Below, piece after piece: positions 45,545 through 54,737 of a stretch of DNA of 64,000 nucleotides. The notes beneath the pieces were generated by a model that ran no database searches, was not told where the DNA came from, and saw nothing but the letters and a program-made list of their open reading frames with translations. The first letter of the stretch is position 1. Each line of letters opens with the position of its first letter. A program made the translations under genes and the position numbers. The DNA comes from Roseibium polysiphoniae (lineage in GTDB: Bacteria; Pseudomonadota; Alphaproteobacteria; Rhizobiales; Stappiaceae), in NCBI RefSeq assembly GCF_014842925.1, contig NZ_JACYXJ010000003.1:1-64000 (forward strand), written 5' to 3'.

Positions 45545-46023
45545 CCGCGGTCGCGGCGCTGCTGGAAGACGTTGCTTTTGAAGAAGAAGACCGGCTCGTC
45601 GTTCTGGTTGATGCCATGGTTCTCGCCATGGATCAGCCCCCATTCGGGCCGGCTCTTGCTTTCCGTCTTCCCTGACACGATCCGCTTGTAGGAGATGGTG
45701 TCGCCAACGAAAACGGGCTTGATCCATTTCAGATCTTCAAGCCCAGGAGATGGGCCGGTCAGGGCGACGGGCTCTCCCTTCGCTTTGGCCTCTGCTTCCA
45801 GCGCCTGCTTCTTTTGAACCAGCAAACGCATGAAGATGCCGGCCGTTTGCCACCCGGAGGCGCAAAGCTTGCCGAAGTGGGTCTGTGCGGCCGCCGCATC
45901 GCTCAGGTGATAGGGCTGCGGGTCGTATTTCTGGGCAAAGCGGATGATTTCCTCGCGGCCGAACGTGTGGCTGCCAAGTTCCATCTCATCGCCAATGGCA
46001 ATATCTTCGAAGTAACGGATCAT
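45541..46023 (-). CDS. MaoC-family hot-dog dehydratase B
   Basis: A 160-residue single hot-dog-fold protein. The hydratase-2 motif is visible as RFAQKYDPQPYHLSDAAA (Asp and His catalytic pair), with LCASGWQTAGIFMRLLV and DTISYKRIVSGKTESKS following. These enzymes hydrate enoyl-CoA or act on related thioesters. Its ATG overlaps the stop of the upstream MaoC gene (ATGA), and the two proteins are similar, so they may form a heteromeric two-domain enzyme. Confidence 0.9.
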   Translation of the reverse strand: MIRYFEDIAIGDEMELGSHTFGREEIIRFAQKYDPQPYHLSDAAAAQTHFGKLCASGWQTAGIFMRLLVQKKQALEAEAKAKGEPVALTGPSPGLEDLKWIKPVFVGDTISYKRIVSGKTESKSRPEWGLIHGENHGINQNDEPVFFFKSNVFQQRRDRG

Positions 46024-46487
46024 GTGTTGCTGCTCCGCATTCCGAACAGGGCGGGGTTCTCATAGGTCATGACCGATGCACCTGTCTGGTTCGTGGTTTC
46101 CAGGCGCATGGTGATCATGCCAAAGCCGGGCTTCGAGCGGAGCGCACGAACGGCCAGGATTTCCATTCGGGCGCTCAGGACGTCACCCGCATAGACCGGT
46201 TTGCGCCAAAGCAACTTCTCGATGCCCGGAGAGCCCTGACAGGTGCTCCTGTTGAGGACGCCAAGGGCGAGCAGGCGCATGGTGATCGACGCCGTGTGCC
46301 AGCCAGAAGCGGCAAGGCCGCCCAGGATGGAGGCAGCGCCGGCTTCCTCGTCCAGATGAAAGGGTTGAGGGTCGAATGCGCTCGCAAACTCGATGATCTC
46401 TTCGCGGCTGACTTCATAACTCCCGAGTTCGAAAACCTGGCCCGGTGTGAAGTCTTCAAAGGCAAGTGGTGCAGTCATGCGGGCCAA
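46020..46487 (-). CDS. MaoC-family hot-dog dehydratase A
   Basis: A 155-residue partner of the gene above it in translation order, with FASAFDPQPFHLDEEAGAAS as the catalytic hydratase-2 region, LAASGWHTASITMRLLALG and AGDVLSARMEILAVRALRSK. First gene of a two-gene unit. The physiological substrate is unknown. Confidence 0.9.
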   Translation of the reverse strand: MARMTAPLAFEDFTPGQVFELGSYEVSREEIIEFASAFDPQPFHLDEEAGAASILGGLAASGWHTASITMRLLALGVLNRSTCQGSPGIEKLLWRKPVYAGDVLSARMEILAVRALRSKPGFGMITMRLETTNQTGASVMTYENPALFGMRSSNT

Positions 46488-46679
46488 CCTAATTGAGCCG
46501 CAGAATTGGCGCTAGCCCCGTCTTTCGGGTTTGAAACGACTGGCTCTATCGTCAGTGCTTCATGCCTTCATCCTGTCAATTTTGCACTGCGGCAAGGCAC
46601 GGCCTATGATGGCGAGGTCTATGGTTCCGTTTTTCCAAACGGGATTTTCTTTCCAATCTTTTTCCGGGAGTTCTTTTTC

Positions 46680-47702
46680 ATGTCAGCTGTTACGCCGCTC
46701 GAAACGGCGGAAGCCATCTCCGACATTGCCTTTGCCTTCATGGGGTCCAAAGCCCTGTTCGCGGCTCTCCATGTTGATCTTTTTTCGGCACTGTCGGAAC
46801 AAACACTGACCGCTGAAGAGCTTGCGGTTCGAACCGGGCTGGAGGTCGATCGCATCACGACGCTTCTGACCGCCCTGACGGTTTTGGGGCTTGTCCGGCG
46901 CGATGGCGAGGGATTTGCCAATTCTCCTGCGGCCGAGGGCTTCCTCGTGAAGGGCCGCAAGTATGACTTCGGAGACTATCTCCGTTTTCAGATCGACAAG
47001 CAGATGTATCCGTTTCTGACCCAGCTGAATGATGCCCTGACCGGCTCGTTGAAGGAGGACCAGGTGTCTTCCTACGCCGAGTGGTTCGAAGACCCCGAGC
47101 AGGCCCAGCTGTATTCCAAGTCGCAGCATGCAGGGTCTCTGGGACCAGGACGTGCGCTTTCCAAGATCGTGGACCTTTCCGAGGCGAGATCATTGCTGGA
47201 TGTCGGCGGCGGGACCGGCGCGTTTTCCATTTCGCTGTGCAAGGCTTATCCGGAGCTCAAGTCAACCATTCTTGATTTCCCCAATGTGGCTGCGGTTGGG
47301 GAAGGCTTCATTGCAGAAGCGGGCCTTGCCGAGCGCATCACCTATCAGCCGGGAAATGCCCTGGAAGATCAATGGCCCGAGCAGGCCGACGTGGTGTTGA
47401 TGTCTTATCTCTTTTCCGGCGTTCCTGGTGACGCGATCGCCGGTCTGGTCCGCAAGGCCAAGGAAACGCTAACGCCTGGCGGCCGGTTCGTCGTCCATGA
47501 CTTCATGGTGGATGAAGACAGGGAAGGGCCCAAGCTGGCCGCTCTTTGGCAGCTTCAGCACACGGCGTTCAACCCAAAGGCGCGCTCGATCACATCGACC
47601 TATGTGAAGGATCTCATGGAGGCCGCTGGTTTCGAGGGCGTTGAGGTGAGCGTGATGATCCCCGGCATGACCATGCTGGTCCACGGGGTCAAACCAGCCT
47701 GA
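46680..47702 (+). CDS. SAM-dependent O-methyltransferase-like protein
   Basis: A 340-residue class I methyltransferase of the two-domain plant-O-methyltransferase/CrtF type. An N-terminal winged-helix dimerisation domain (ALSEQTLTAEELAVRTGLEV, about 35-60) is followed by the SAM site SLLDVGGGTGAFSISLCKAY (about 168-187) and GGRFVVHDFMVDEDREGPK. The start is placed at the ATG at 46680, nine bases after GGGAG; the frame is open upstream but without such a site. No carotenoid or quinone genes are near, so the substrate is open. Confidence 0.85.
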   Translation: MSAVTPLETAEAISDIAFAFMGSKALFAALHVDLFSALSEQTLTAEELAVRTGLEVDRITTLLTALTVLGLVRRDGEGFANSPAAEGFLVKGRKYDFGDYLRFQIDKQMYPFLTQLNDALTGSLKEDQVSSYAEWFEDPEQAQLYSKSQHAGSLGPGRALSKIVDLSEARSLLDVGGGTGAFSISLCKAYPELKSTILDFPNVAAVGEGFIAEAGLAERITYQPGNALEDQWPEQADVVLMSYLFSGVPGDAIAGLVRKAKETLTPGGRFVVHDFMVDEDREGPKLAALWQLQHTAFNPKARSITSTYVKDLMEAAGFEGVEVSVMIPGMTMLVHGVKPA

Positions 47703-47759
47703 TTCAACTTGAGCATATAGCGGTTCGGCCGGGCCTCTGCCCTGCCGCACTGCGTTTCC

Positions 47760-48674
47760 TCACGCCTTGACGTGTTTGCGCCAGTTGTGGTTTTCGCTGA
47801 AGCCAAGCACTTCCCTGATCTTCCGATTTGAAAACAGCGCTTCGTTCTCGCCGAGTTCACGGCTGACAGGCACGCCGGGGAAGAAGCGTGACAGGATTTC
47901 AGTGTTGGGAATGTCGACGGAATTTGTGTCGTTGCCGGCATTGAATATCTGATAGCCGAGGCCGTCCCTGGCAAGGCATAGGTCAACGATCTGACCCAGG
48001 TCCCGCGCGTCGATGTAGCAAAAGATGTTGCGGCGGCGCTGTGCCGGGTTTGCGAAGAAATCGGGGAAGCGGTCGTACTCATGTGGTTCGATCACATTGC
48101 CGATGCGAAGGGCATAGATGTCGAATCCCGACCGCCGCTGGAAGGCGCGCGCCGTCTGTTCGTTGACCACTTTCGACAGGCCGTAACTGTCCATCGGGTT
48201 GACGTCATAGTCTTCCTCGACGGGTAGAACTTCCGGATCGATCACCCCATCGGCGAAGCAGACGCCATAGGTGGTCTCCGAAGAGGCGATGATGATCTTG
48301 CGGATGCCAAGCTTCACGGCAGCCTCAATGACATTGTAGGTGCCGACCGTGTTGACTGCGAAGGTCTTGTTGTCCGGATGGATCAAGATGCGCGGCACGG
48401 CTGCGAAATGCACGACAGCGTCAAAGGCCGGCACCCCATGTCCCGGTTCCAGTTCGTCGAAATTGGCGTAACTGGTCATGACGTTGAACATCTCGCCCGA
48501 CTGGGTGATGTCGGCTGTAAGGTTGTCGACGCCCGGATGATCCAGCGGAGTGAGGTCGACGTTCACGACCCTGTGGCCCGCGTCGAGGAGATAGGGCACG
48601 ACGTGTCGTCCGGCCTTGCCCGAGCCGCCGGTAAAGAGGATGCGCTTTGCTTTGTTCTTGTGTTCGGTCGCCAT
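47760..48674 (-). CDS. NAD-dependent epimerase/dehydratase family protein
   Basis: A 304-residue extended short-chain dehydrogenase with the nucleotide motif FTGGSGKAGRHVVPYL (about 14-29) and the catalytic pair YGLSK. SSETTYGVCFADG supplies the serine. Sugar nucleotides are the usual substrates, but uronate dehydrogenase-type enzymes have similar N-termini. It stands alone. Confidence 0.85.
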   Translation of the reverse strand: MATEHKNKAKRILFTGGSGKAGRHVVPYLLDAGHRVVNVDLTPLDHPGVDNLTADITQSGEMFNVMTSYANFDELEPGHGVPAFDAVVHFAAVPRILIHPDNKTFAVNTVGTYNVIEAAVKLGIRKIIIASSETTYGVCFADGVIDPEVLPVEEDYDVNPMDSYGLSKVVNEQTARAFQRRSGFDIYALRIGNVIEPHEYDRFPDFFANPAQRRRNIFCYIDARDLGQIVDLCLARDGLGYQIFNAGNDTNSVDIPNTEILSRFFPGVPVSRELGENEALFSNRKIREVLGFSENHNWRKHVKA

Positions 48675-48906
48675 TGTTCGTCTCCTCGTTCTGACCCTCG
48701 CGCATCATCACCAAATTGAACCGGGATGCCAGAGGCGCTGGGAGGATGGGCGTAAAAACAGCTGTGCTGTCAGGTAGACGGTCCATCTCCCTGAAGCGGA
48801 AGACCGGTTGCCACTGATGGCTTGCGCCGGGAGATGAGCAGCAACAGCCTCGCTTGCAAGTTTTCTCCATGCTAATATTGGTTGTGTCTATGCATGGGGG
48901 TGCAGC

Positions 48907-50883
48907 ATGGTTGAGGAAGTCGATGGCGCGGGGGAGCGCGCAGAAGGTCCGGGACAAAGGCAACGCCTTGTCGTCATCTATCACGGCTATTCGAGCGGCA
49001 GGGCGTCAATCGACGGCATTTGCGAGGTGGTCGAAAAGGCCTATCCAGGCGCGATCATTCATGCTCCGTCGATGCCCTATGCCAACGTCTTCTGCCGTGT
49101 CGGAGCAGCGCAGATCGTGGCCGACCAAATTGCCGAGATTTCGGCGCTTTACGACACGCATGGCTTTGATGACATCGTCATCATCGGACACTCAATGGGG
49201 GCCGTCATTGGCCGGCGCGTTTTCATTGAAGCGTCGGATCTGGAACGGGATTGGCCATCTCATGCCTCTGACACGGTTCTGTCCCGTGTCGAGCCGCCGC
49301 TCGCTGACCTGAAACCGTGTGTCTGGGCCAAAAAGGTCAGCCGCCTTGTGCTGGTGGCCGGGATGAGCCGTGGCTGGAGCATCGATGGCGCCAAATCCGG
49401 CGTTCAAGAACTGCTCTGGCGCCTTGGTGCAACCTATGGCCATCTCATGCCGGGGCGCAAACCCACCATCTTCGACATTCGCAAGGGAGCGCCTTTCATC
49501 GTTCAAACGCGCCTGCGCTGGCTGCAGTTCCTGGAAAGCGCGCTGCCGAAGCCGAAGGTGATGCAGTTGCTTGGAACCGTTGACGACATGGTGTCGCCGG
49601 ATGACAGCGTCGACTATGCAGATGCCAACAGCGGCGATCACTTCAGGCTGATCGAGGTGCCGGCAAGCGGCCACGCGAGTATTGCGGTTGTGGGCGAAGA
49701 TGCGAAGGCGAGCGCCGGGGAAAACGAGATCCGCCGAAAACGCGCCGAGATCCTACACGCGGTTCTGACTGACCATACCGAAGTTCTCGACAATCGCAGG
49801 ATCGAGCGGGGCTATCTCAACGACGAGCTGCCCCCGCCGCGGGATGAACGGGTCAAGGATCTGCTTTTCATCATTCACGGCATCCGCGACCGCGGCTATT
49901 GGACCAAGAAGATTGCGGCCCGGGTCAAGCGGCAGGTGGCGGCTGAAGCGCAGAAGTCCCTGCAGAAGATGGAGGCGCTGTCGCGCGCCGCAGCGGGGCC
50001 TTCGGCCGAGACAGATGTGGCGGCGGCAAGAGAAGCCTGTGAGGTCGCGTCCGAAGGCCGCTCAGTGGTGACGCGAACGCCCAGCTACGGCTACTTCCCA
50101 ATCCTTCCCTTCGTGCTGCCCTGGTATCGGCGGCAGAAGGTGGAATGGCTCATGGACCAGTATGTGGAGGCACGCACGTCCTATCCTACCGCCGATTTCC
50201 ACTACATGGGACATTCAAACGGCACCTATCTTTGCGCCAGGGCGTTGCAGGACTATCCGGCTTCGAGCTTTCGCCGGATCATGTTCGCAGGCAGCGTCGT
50301 GCGCACGGACTATGACTGGAAGCGGCTGGTCGACGGTGGACGGGTCGAGAAGATCTTGAACCTGCGGGCAACCTTCGATTGGGTCGTCGCCCTGTTTCCC
50401 AATGGCCTGCGCTGGTTTCGGAACTTCTTCGACCTTGGCGGTGCAGGGCACACGGGTTTCATCACGCAACTGGACGATGACGTGCTCTATCAGCTGGATG
50501 AACGTGGTGTCAGCAAATTCGTGCGCGGGGCTCATTCTGCCGGAAAGCGTGAAAGCCTTTGGGACGAGATTTGCGACTTCATTGTCATCGGCAAGGGGCC
50601 AGCGGCCAATGATCAGGACTTTGTCGAGGGGCAGCCGTGGTACAGCCGCCTGCTGGGCTGGGGCGCTCCTGTCTTCCTGCTTCTGATCGCTGCGGTTGTC
50701 TTTTCGATCGGTGGCTTCCTGCTCTACACTCTTGGCGTTGACTTTGTGACCTGGCTGTCTGGCGGATCAGGCGGCGCAAAACTAAGTCTCTGGCAGCTTT
50801 GGCTCGCGCAGGGAGGGCTCATTCACATGCTGTGCCTGCTGATCTTTCTCGGGATCTTGCGCTTCATGTCCCTCAGGTTTTGA
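48907..50883 (+). CDS. Membrane protein with two alpha/beta-hydrolase domains
   Basis: A 658-residue protein with two separate serine-hydrolase units. The first starts LVVIYHGYSSGRASIDGICE with nucleophile elbow IIGHSMGAVIG (about 93-103). The second starts DLLFIIHGIRDRGYWTKKIA (about 317) with elbow YMGHSNGTYL (about 433-442). The C-terminal 80 residues carry two or three membrane helices (GWGAPVFLLLIAAVVFSIGG and GGLIHMLCLLIFLGILRF). There is no signal peptide, so the hydrolase parts face the cytoplasm. The first domain resembles predicted esterases; lipid or protein substrates are possible. Monocistronic; function unknown. Confidence 0.82.
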   Translation: MVEEVDGAGERAEGPGQRQRLVVIYHGYSSGRASIDGICEVVEKAYPGAIIHAPSMPYANVFCRVGAAQIVADQIAEISALYDTHGFDDIVIIGHSMGAVIGRRVFIEASDLERDWPSHASDTVLSRVEPPLADLKPCVWAKKVSRLVLVAGMSRGWSIDGAKSGVQELLWRLGATYGHLMPGRKPTIFDIRKGAPFIVQTRLRWLQFLESALPKPKVMQLLGTVDDMVSPDDSVDYADANSGDHFRLIEVPASGHASIAVVGEDAKASAGENEIRRKRAEILHAVLTDHTEVLDNRRIERGYLNDELPPPRDERVKDLLFIIHGIRDRGYWTKKIAARVKRQVAAEAQKSLQKMEALSRAAAGPSAETDVAAAREACEVASEGRSVVTRTPSYGYFPILPFVLPWYRRQKVEWLMDQYVEARTSYPTADFHYMGHSNGTYLCARALQDYPASSFRRIMFAGSVVRTDYDWKRLVDGGRVEKILNLRATFDWVVALFPNGLRWFRNFFDLGGAGHTGFITQLDDDVLYQLDERGVSKFVRGAHSAGKRESLWDEICDFIVIGKGPAANDQDFVEGQPWYSRLLGWGAPVFLLLIAAVVFSIGGFLLYTLGVDFVTWLSGGSGGAKLSLWQLWLAQGGLIHMLCLLIFLGILRFMSLRF

Positions 50884-50900
50884 GGCGCGGCAGGTGCCGC

Positions 50901-52676
50901 TTAGAGCGGCCAGAAGATCAGGATGGCAGGCACCGAGACCAGCAGGACAAGCACTTCCAAGGGCAGGCCCATGCGCCAGTAGTCGCCGAAGCGATAGCCG
51001 CCGGGACCCATGATGATCGTGTTGTTCTTGTGGCCAATGGGCGTCAGGAACGCGCATGATCCGGCAACGGCAACACCCATGAGGAATGGGTCCGGGCTGA
51101 CCTCGAGCGTCCTGGCGATCTGAAGACCGATGGGTGCCGCAATCAGGCATGTTGCGACGTTGTTCAGGAAATCGGACAGGGTCATGGTGACGGCCATGAG
51201 CACGGCAAGGGCGACCCAGACGGGATATCCTTCTGTCAGGACCACGATGCTTGAGGCGATCAGCTGTGCGCTGCCCGAAGCTTCAAAGGCCTGTCCGAGG
51301 GGAATGAGAGATCCGAGCAGCACAATGACTTTCCATTCCACCGCTTCATAAACTTCCGTGCCGCTGATCAGGCCTGCGACGCCATAGACAATGACACAGG
51401 CGGCCAGGGCGACCGGGAGGTAGACAAGACCTGATACGGCAGCCGCAATGGCGAGCGCGAATGCGCCAATGGCCAGCGCGGCCTTGTTGCGTTGAACCAC
51501 ATCGGTCTTTTTGCCTTCGAGCGGCAGGACACCAAGCCAGTTGATCGCAGCCTCAAGACGTTCGCTCGACCCCAGCAGGAGAAGCACATCGCCTGGCTCC
51601 ACCTTCAGGTGGCGTACCCGGGCATGGACACGGCGGCCCTGGCGGGACAGGCCCAGAAGCGTGACGCCGTGGCGGTGGAGCAGGCTGAGGTTGAAGGCAC
51701 TTTGTTGGGCAATGCGGGCATTGTCCGGAACGATCGCTTCGCGCAGTGAAAGGCTGCCGCCGGTAATACCTGGCTTGTGTTTTTCCGAACCGGCAAAATC
51801 CAGTTTGGCAGCTCCCATGAAAGCTTCGATGCCCTTCGGCTCACCTTCCACCACCAGGAAGTCGCCGGGCATGATTTTCTCACGGCGGGCGAAACCGCGC
51901 AGCCGCCGCCCGTGGCGGATCAGCCCCAGAATGTTGATGTCCTTCTCGTCCGCCATTGGATAGAGGTCGTTGACGGTGACTTCGCTGTCCTTTGCCATTT
52001 CGCCGACCCGCAGTTCGGCAATGTAAAGGCTGGATGCCGGATCATCGTCTTCCGGCATCTGCGCGACACGTGAGGGCAAAAGCCGCCAGCCAATAAGCGT
52101 GACGAAGAGAACGCCGGTGACGGCGACCGCCAGGCCAACCGGCGCAAAGGAAAACATCGAGAAGGCTTCGCCAAGCGCGTCCTGACGGTACTGGGCAACG
52201 ACGATGTTCGGCGGAGTTCCGATCAATGTGATCATGCCGCCCAGGATGGTGGCAAAGGAGAGGGGCATGAGGGACAGGCCGACAGCCCTGCCGGCCTTTC
52301 GGGCCGCTTCAATATCGAGCGGCATCAAGAGCGCCAGGGCAGCGACATTGTTGATGATCGCCGAGAGGCCAGCGCCAATGACCGACATGACGCCGATGTG
52401 CCGGGACAGGCCAGCCGAGTTCGACAGGAGATATCCGGCGACGAGCTCGACAGCACCGGAATTCATCAGCCCGCGCGAGACAATCAAAACCAATGCGATG
52501 ATCACGACAGCGGGGTGACCGAAACCGGAAAAGACACTGTCGGTGGGGACCAGGCCGAGTACGGTCGCGATGACGAGAGCGGAAAAGGCGAGAAGATCGT
52601 ACCGGATGCGGCCCCAGATCAGGAGGGTGAAGAGCAACGCGAAAAGAGTGAAAAGCGCAATTTGATCAAATGTCAC
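50901..52676 (-). CDS. SLC13-family permease with two TrkA-C domains
   Basis: A 591-residue membrane transporter of the DASS/CitT-ArsB type. Ion-transporter helices lie in 1-190 (STIATVLG-type helices, FATILGGMITLIGTPPNIVV) and 395-591 (LSDFLNNVATCLIAAPIGL, FLTPIGHKNNTIIMGPGGYR). Between them are two TrkA-C ligand-binding domains (about 205-290 and 300-380, for instance REKIMPGDFLVVEGEPKGIE and RHLKVEPGDVLLLLGSSERL). Substrates in the family include sulfate and dicarboxylates. It is convergent with the tandem hydrolase gene. Confidence 0.92.
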   Translation of the reverse strand: MTFDQIALFTLFALLFTLLIWGRIRYDLLAFSALVIATVLGLVPTDSVFSGFGHPAVVIIALVLIVSRGLMNSGAVELVAGYLLSNSAGLSRHIGVMSVIGAGLSAIINNVAALALLMPLDIEAARKAGRAVGLSLMPLSFATILGGMITLIGTPPNIVVAQYRQDALGEAFSMFSFAPVGLAVAVTGVLFVTLIGWRLLPSRVAQMPEDDDPASSLYIAELRVGEMAKDSEVTVNDLYPMADEKDINILGLIRHGRRLRGFARREKIMPGDFLVVEGEPKGIEAFMGAAKLDFAGSEKHKPGITGGSLSLREAIVPDNARIAQQSAFNLSLLHRHGVTLLGLSRQGRRVHARVRHLKVEPGDVLLLLGSSERLEAAINWLGVLPLEGKKTDVVQRNKAALAIGAFALAIAAAVSGLVYLPVALAACVIVYGVAGLISGTEVYEAVEWKVIVLLGSLIPLGQAFEASGSAQLIASSIVVLTEGYPVWVALAVLMAVTMTLSDFLNNVATCLIAAPIGLQIARTLEVSPDPFLMGVAVAGSCAFLTPIGHKNNTIIMGPGGYRFGDYWRMGLPLEVLVLLVSVPAILIFWPL

Positions 52677-52908
52677 CTGCGAAGTCTCCAGTCGGCCGAA
52701 ACGTGTTTCCTCATTGGCTGCGACAATAGGCGGGTTTGGATGACGGCGCTGCTATTGTTTCCTGCCTTTCCCTCTGAAAAGCGTGAACTGCTCACCGTGC
52801 TTTGAGATGTCAGTTCGAAGTGCCGCAAGGTTAGAGAGAAATAAGCATTTTTTCACAAAAGCCAGATAATATTTACATGGATTATTTTTGCTATTTGACG
52901 AGGTTTCC

Positions 52909-53454
52909 ATGTTTACCGAGCAATTGACTGCGCGTCGAACAAGTGCCGAAGAGCTGGAAAATGCAATTCCAGTTCTCGCACTGGATCTGGACAGCCTCAA
53001 ATGCGTGGAAACGAAAGCTGTCAACTTCAGCGACTGGGGCTGCAAGCTCGTCGGCGAGGGACTTGGCATTCTGAACAAGAACATCGCCCTGAAACTCGAA
53101 GAAGAAGACGAGTTTCAACGGGGCAAGGTGACCGGCCACAAGGCGGACTATGTGACCGTCCTCTTCCAGCGGGAGGTGACACCCTCCATGGAGAAGCGGG
53201 GCGAGCCGCGCTATCCCGTGACCGTGGCGGCCAGGATCAGGGATCTGGCACGGAAGATCGAAATCTCCTGCATGATCACGGATGCGAGCCGTTCAGGCTG
53301 CCGCGTCGAGGGAGCGGACTTGAGCCACCTTCCGGACGACCTTCTTGTCTATGTCGAAGGTTTCGAGCGTCCCGTGCGCGGACAGGTTGCCTGGAAAGAA
53401 GACCTGACGGCGGGTCTGCGCCTCAACTGGGAAGGCGCAAGCGCCCTCAAATAG
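52909..53454 (+). CDS. PilZ domain protein
   Basis: A 181-residue protein. The C-terminal half is a PilZ domain: RGEPRYPVTVAARIRD supplies the basic start and MITDASRSGCRVEGADLSHL the D/N-x-S-x-x-G motif. The N-terminal half has a similar VNFSDWGCKLVGEGLG, so it may be a degenerate PilZ repeat. PilZ proteins are c-di-GMP receptors that often act on motility. The start is set at the ATG at 52909 with GAGG before it. The basic start motif here is RYPV rather than RxxxR, so ligand binding is not assured. Confidence 0.8.
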   Translation: MFTEQLTARRTSAEELENAIPVLALDLDSLKCVETKAVNFSDWGCKLVGEGLGILNKNIALKLEEEDEFQRGKVTGHKADYVTVLFQREVTPSMEKRGEPRYPVTVAARIRDLARKIEISCMITDASRSGCRVEGADLSHLPDDLLVYVEGFERPVRGQVAWKEDLTAGLRLNWEGASALK

Positions 53455-53500
53455 CTTCGGGGAACCGCGGGCCTCATCAGAAGCCCGCAGCATCCAGGTT

Positions 53501-54601
53501 CTAGGTGTTGAACTTGAAGAGCAGGATGTCGCCGTCCTTGACGATGTATTCCTTGCCTTCGTCACGCGCCTTGCCGGCTTCCTTTGCAGCCGTTTCACCA
53601 CCAAGAGAGACGTAGTCGTCATAGGCGATGGTCTGCGCGCGGATGAAGCCACGTTCAAAATCCGTATGGATCACGCCGGCAGCTCCCGGAGCCTTGGTGC
53701 CTTCGGTGATCGTCCAGGCACGGGTTTCCTTCGGACCAGCCGTGAAATAGGTGATCAGGCCAAGCAGTTCGTAGCCGGTGCGGATCAACCGGTCGAGGCC
53801 AGGCTCTTCAAGCCCGATGGTCTCCAGGAACTCTTCCTGCTCTTCCTTGTCCAGCTGAGAGATTTCAGCTTCGATGGCCGCTGAAATCACGACGGACGCT
53901 GCGCCTTCGGCCTTGGCTTTTTCTTCAACCTTGGCGGACAGGGCGTTGCCGGTCCCGGCCGATGCTTCTTCGACGTTACAGACGTAAAGAACAGGCTTGG
54001 ATGTCAGAAGGTTGAGACCCTCCAGGATCTTCTTTTCTTCCGGATCGTCCAGCTTCATCGTGCGGACGGGCTTGCCTTCCTGAAGCAGAGCGAGGGCCGC
54101 TTCCATGATCGGCACGGTCGCCTTCGCTTCCTTATCGCCGGAGTTCGCCTTTTTCTGTAGTGGCGCAATCCGGCGCTCGAGGCTTTCCATGTCCGCGACC
54201 ATCAGCTCTGTCTCGACGGTGTCGGCATCGGCGATCGGATCAATGGTGCCCTCGACATGGGTGATGTCGTCGTCTTCAAAGCAGCGCAGAACGTGTGCGA
54301 TGGCGTCGACTTCACGGATGTTGGCCAGGAACTGGTTGCCCAGACCTTCTCCCTTGGACGCACCGCGGACAAGACCGGCGATGTCGACGAAGGTGATCCG
54401 GGTCGGGATCACTTCCTTGGAACCTGCGACGGAGCGGATTGCATCGAGGCGCGGATCAGGAACGGCCACTTCACCGGTGTTCGGCTCGATCGTGCAGAAG
54501 GGATAGTTTGCCGCCTGTGCAGCTGCGGTCTTTGTGAGCGCGTTGAAGAGTGTGGACTTGCCGACATTGGGCAGTCCGACAATGCCGCACTGGAAACCCA
54601 T
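53501..54601 (-). CDS. ychF: Redox-regulated ATPase YchF
   Basis: YchF is an Obg-related ribosome-associated ATPase. The 366-residue protein has G1 GLPNVGKSTLFNALT (about 8-22), G3 DIAGLVRGASKGEGLGN and a C-terminal TGS domain with GFIRAQTIAYDDYVSLGGET. The nucleotide motif for guanine is altered in the usual way for the family. It lies downstream of pth and others on the same strand, a common arrangement. Confidence 0.97.
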   Translation of the reverse strand: MGFQCGIVGLPNVGKSTLFNALTKTAAAQAANYPFCTIEPNTGEVAVPDPRLDAIRSVAGSKEVIPTRITFVDIAGLVRGASKGEGLGNQFLANIREVDAIAHVLRCFEDDDITHVEGTIDPIADADTVETELMVADMESLERRIAPLQKKANSGDKEAKATVPIMEAALALLQEGKPVRTMKLDDPEEKKILEGLNLLTSKPVLYVCNVEEASAGTGNALSAKVEEKAKAEGAASVVISAAIEAEISQLDKEEQEEFLETIGLEEPGLDRLIRTGYELLGLITYFTAGPKETRAWTITEGTKAPGAAGVIHTDFERGFIRAQTIAYDDYVSLGGETAAKEAGKARDEGKEYIVKDGDILLFKFNT

Positions 54602-54737
54602 GAGAGATCGCTTTCGGTTGTGGAGCTTGTAACGTTGCCGCTATGTGCCGGATGGGCGTGGCAAGGTCAAGAGATGCAGAGCCCGAAAGCAAGAAGACTG
54701 CCCTGAGGCAGCCTTCCAAACTTGATCAAAAGGCGCG

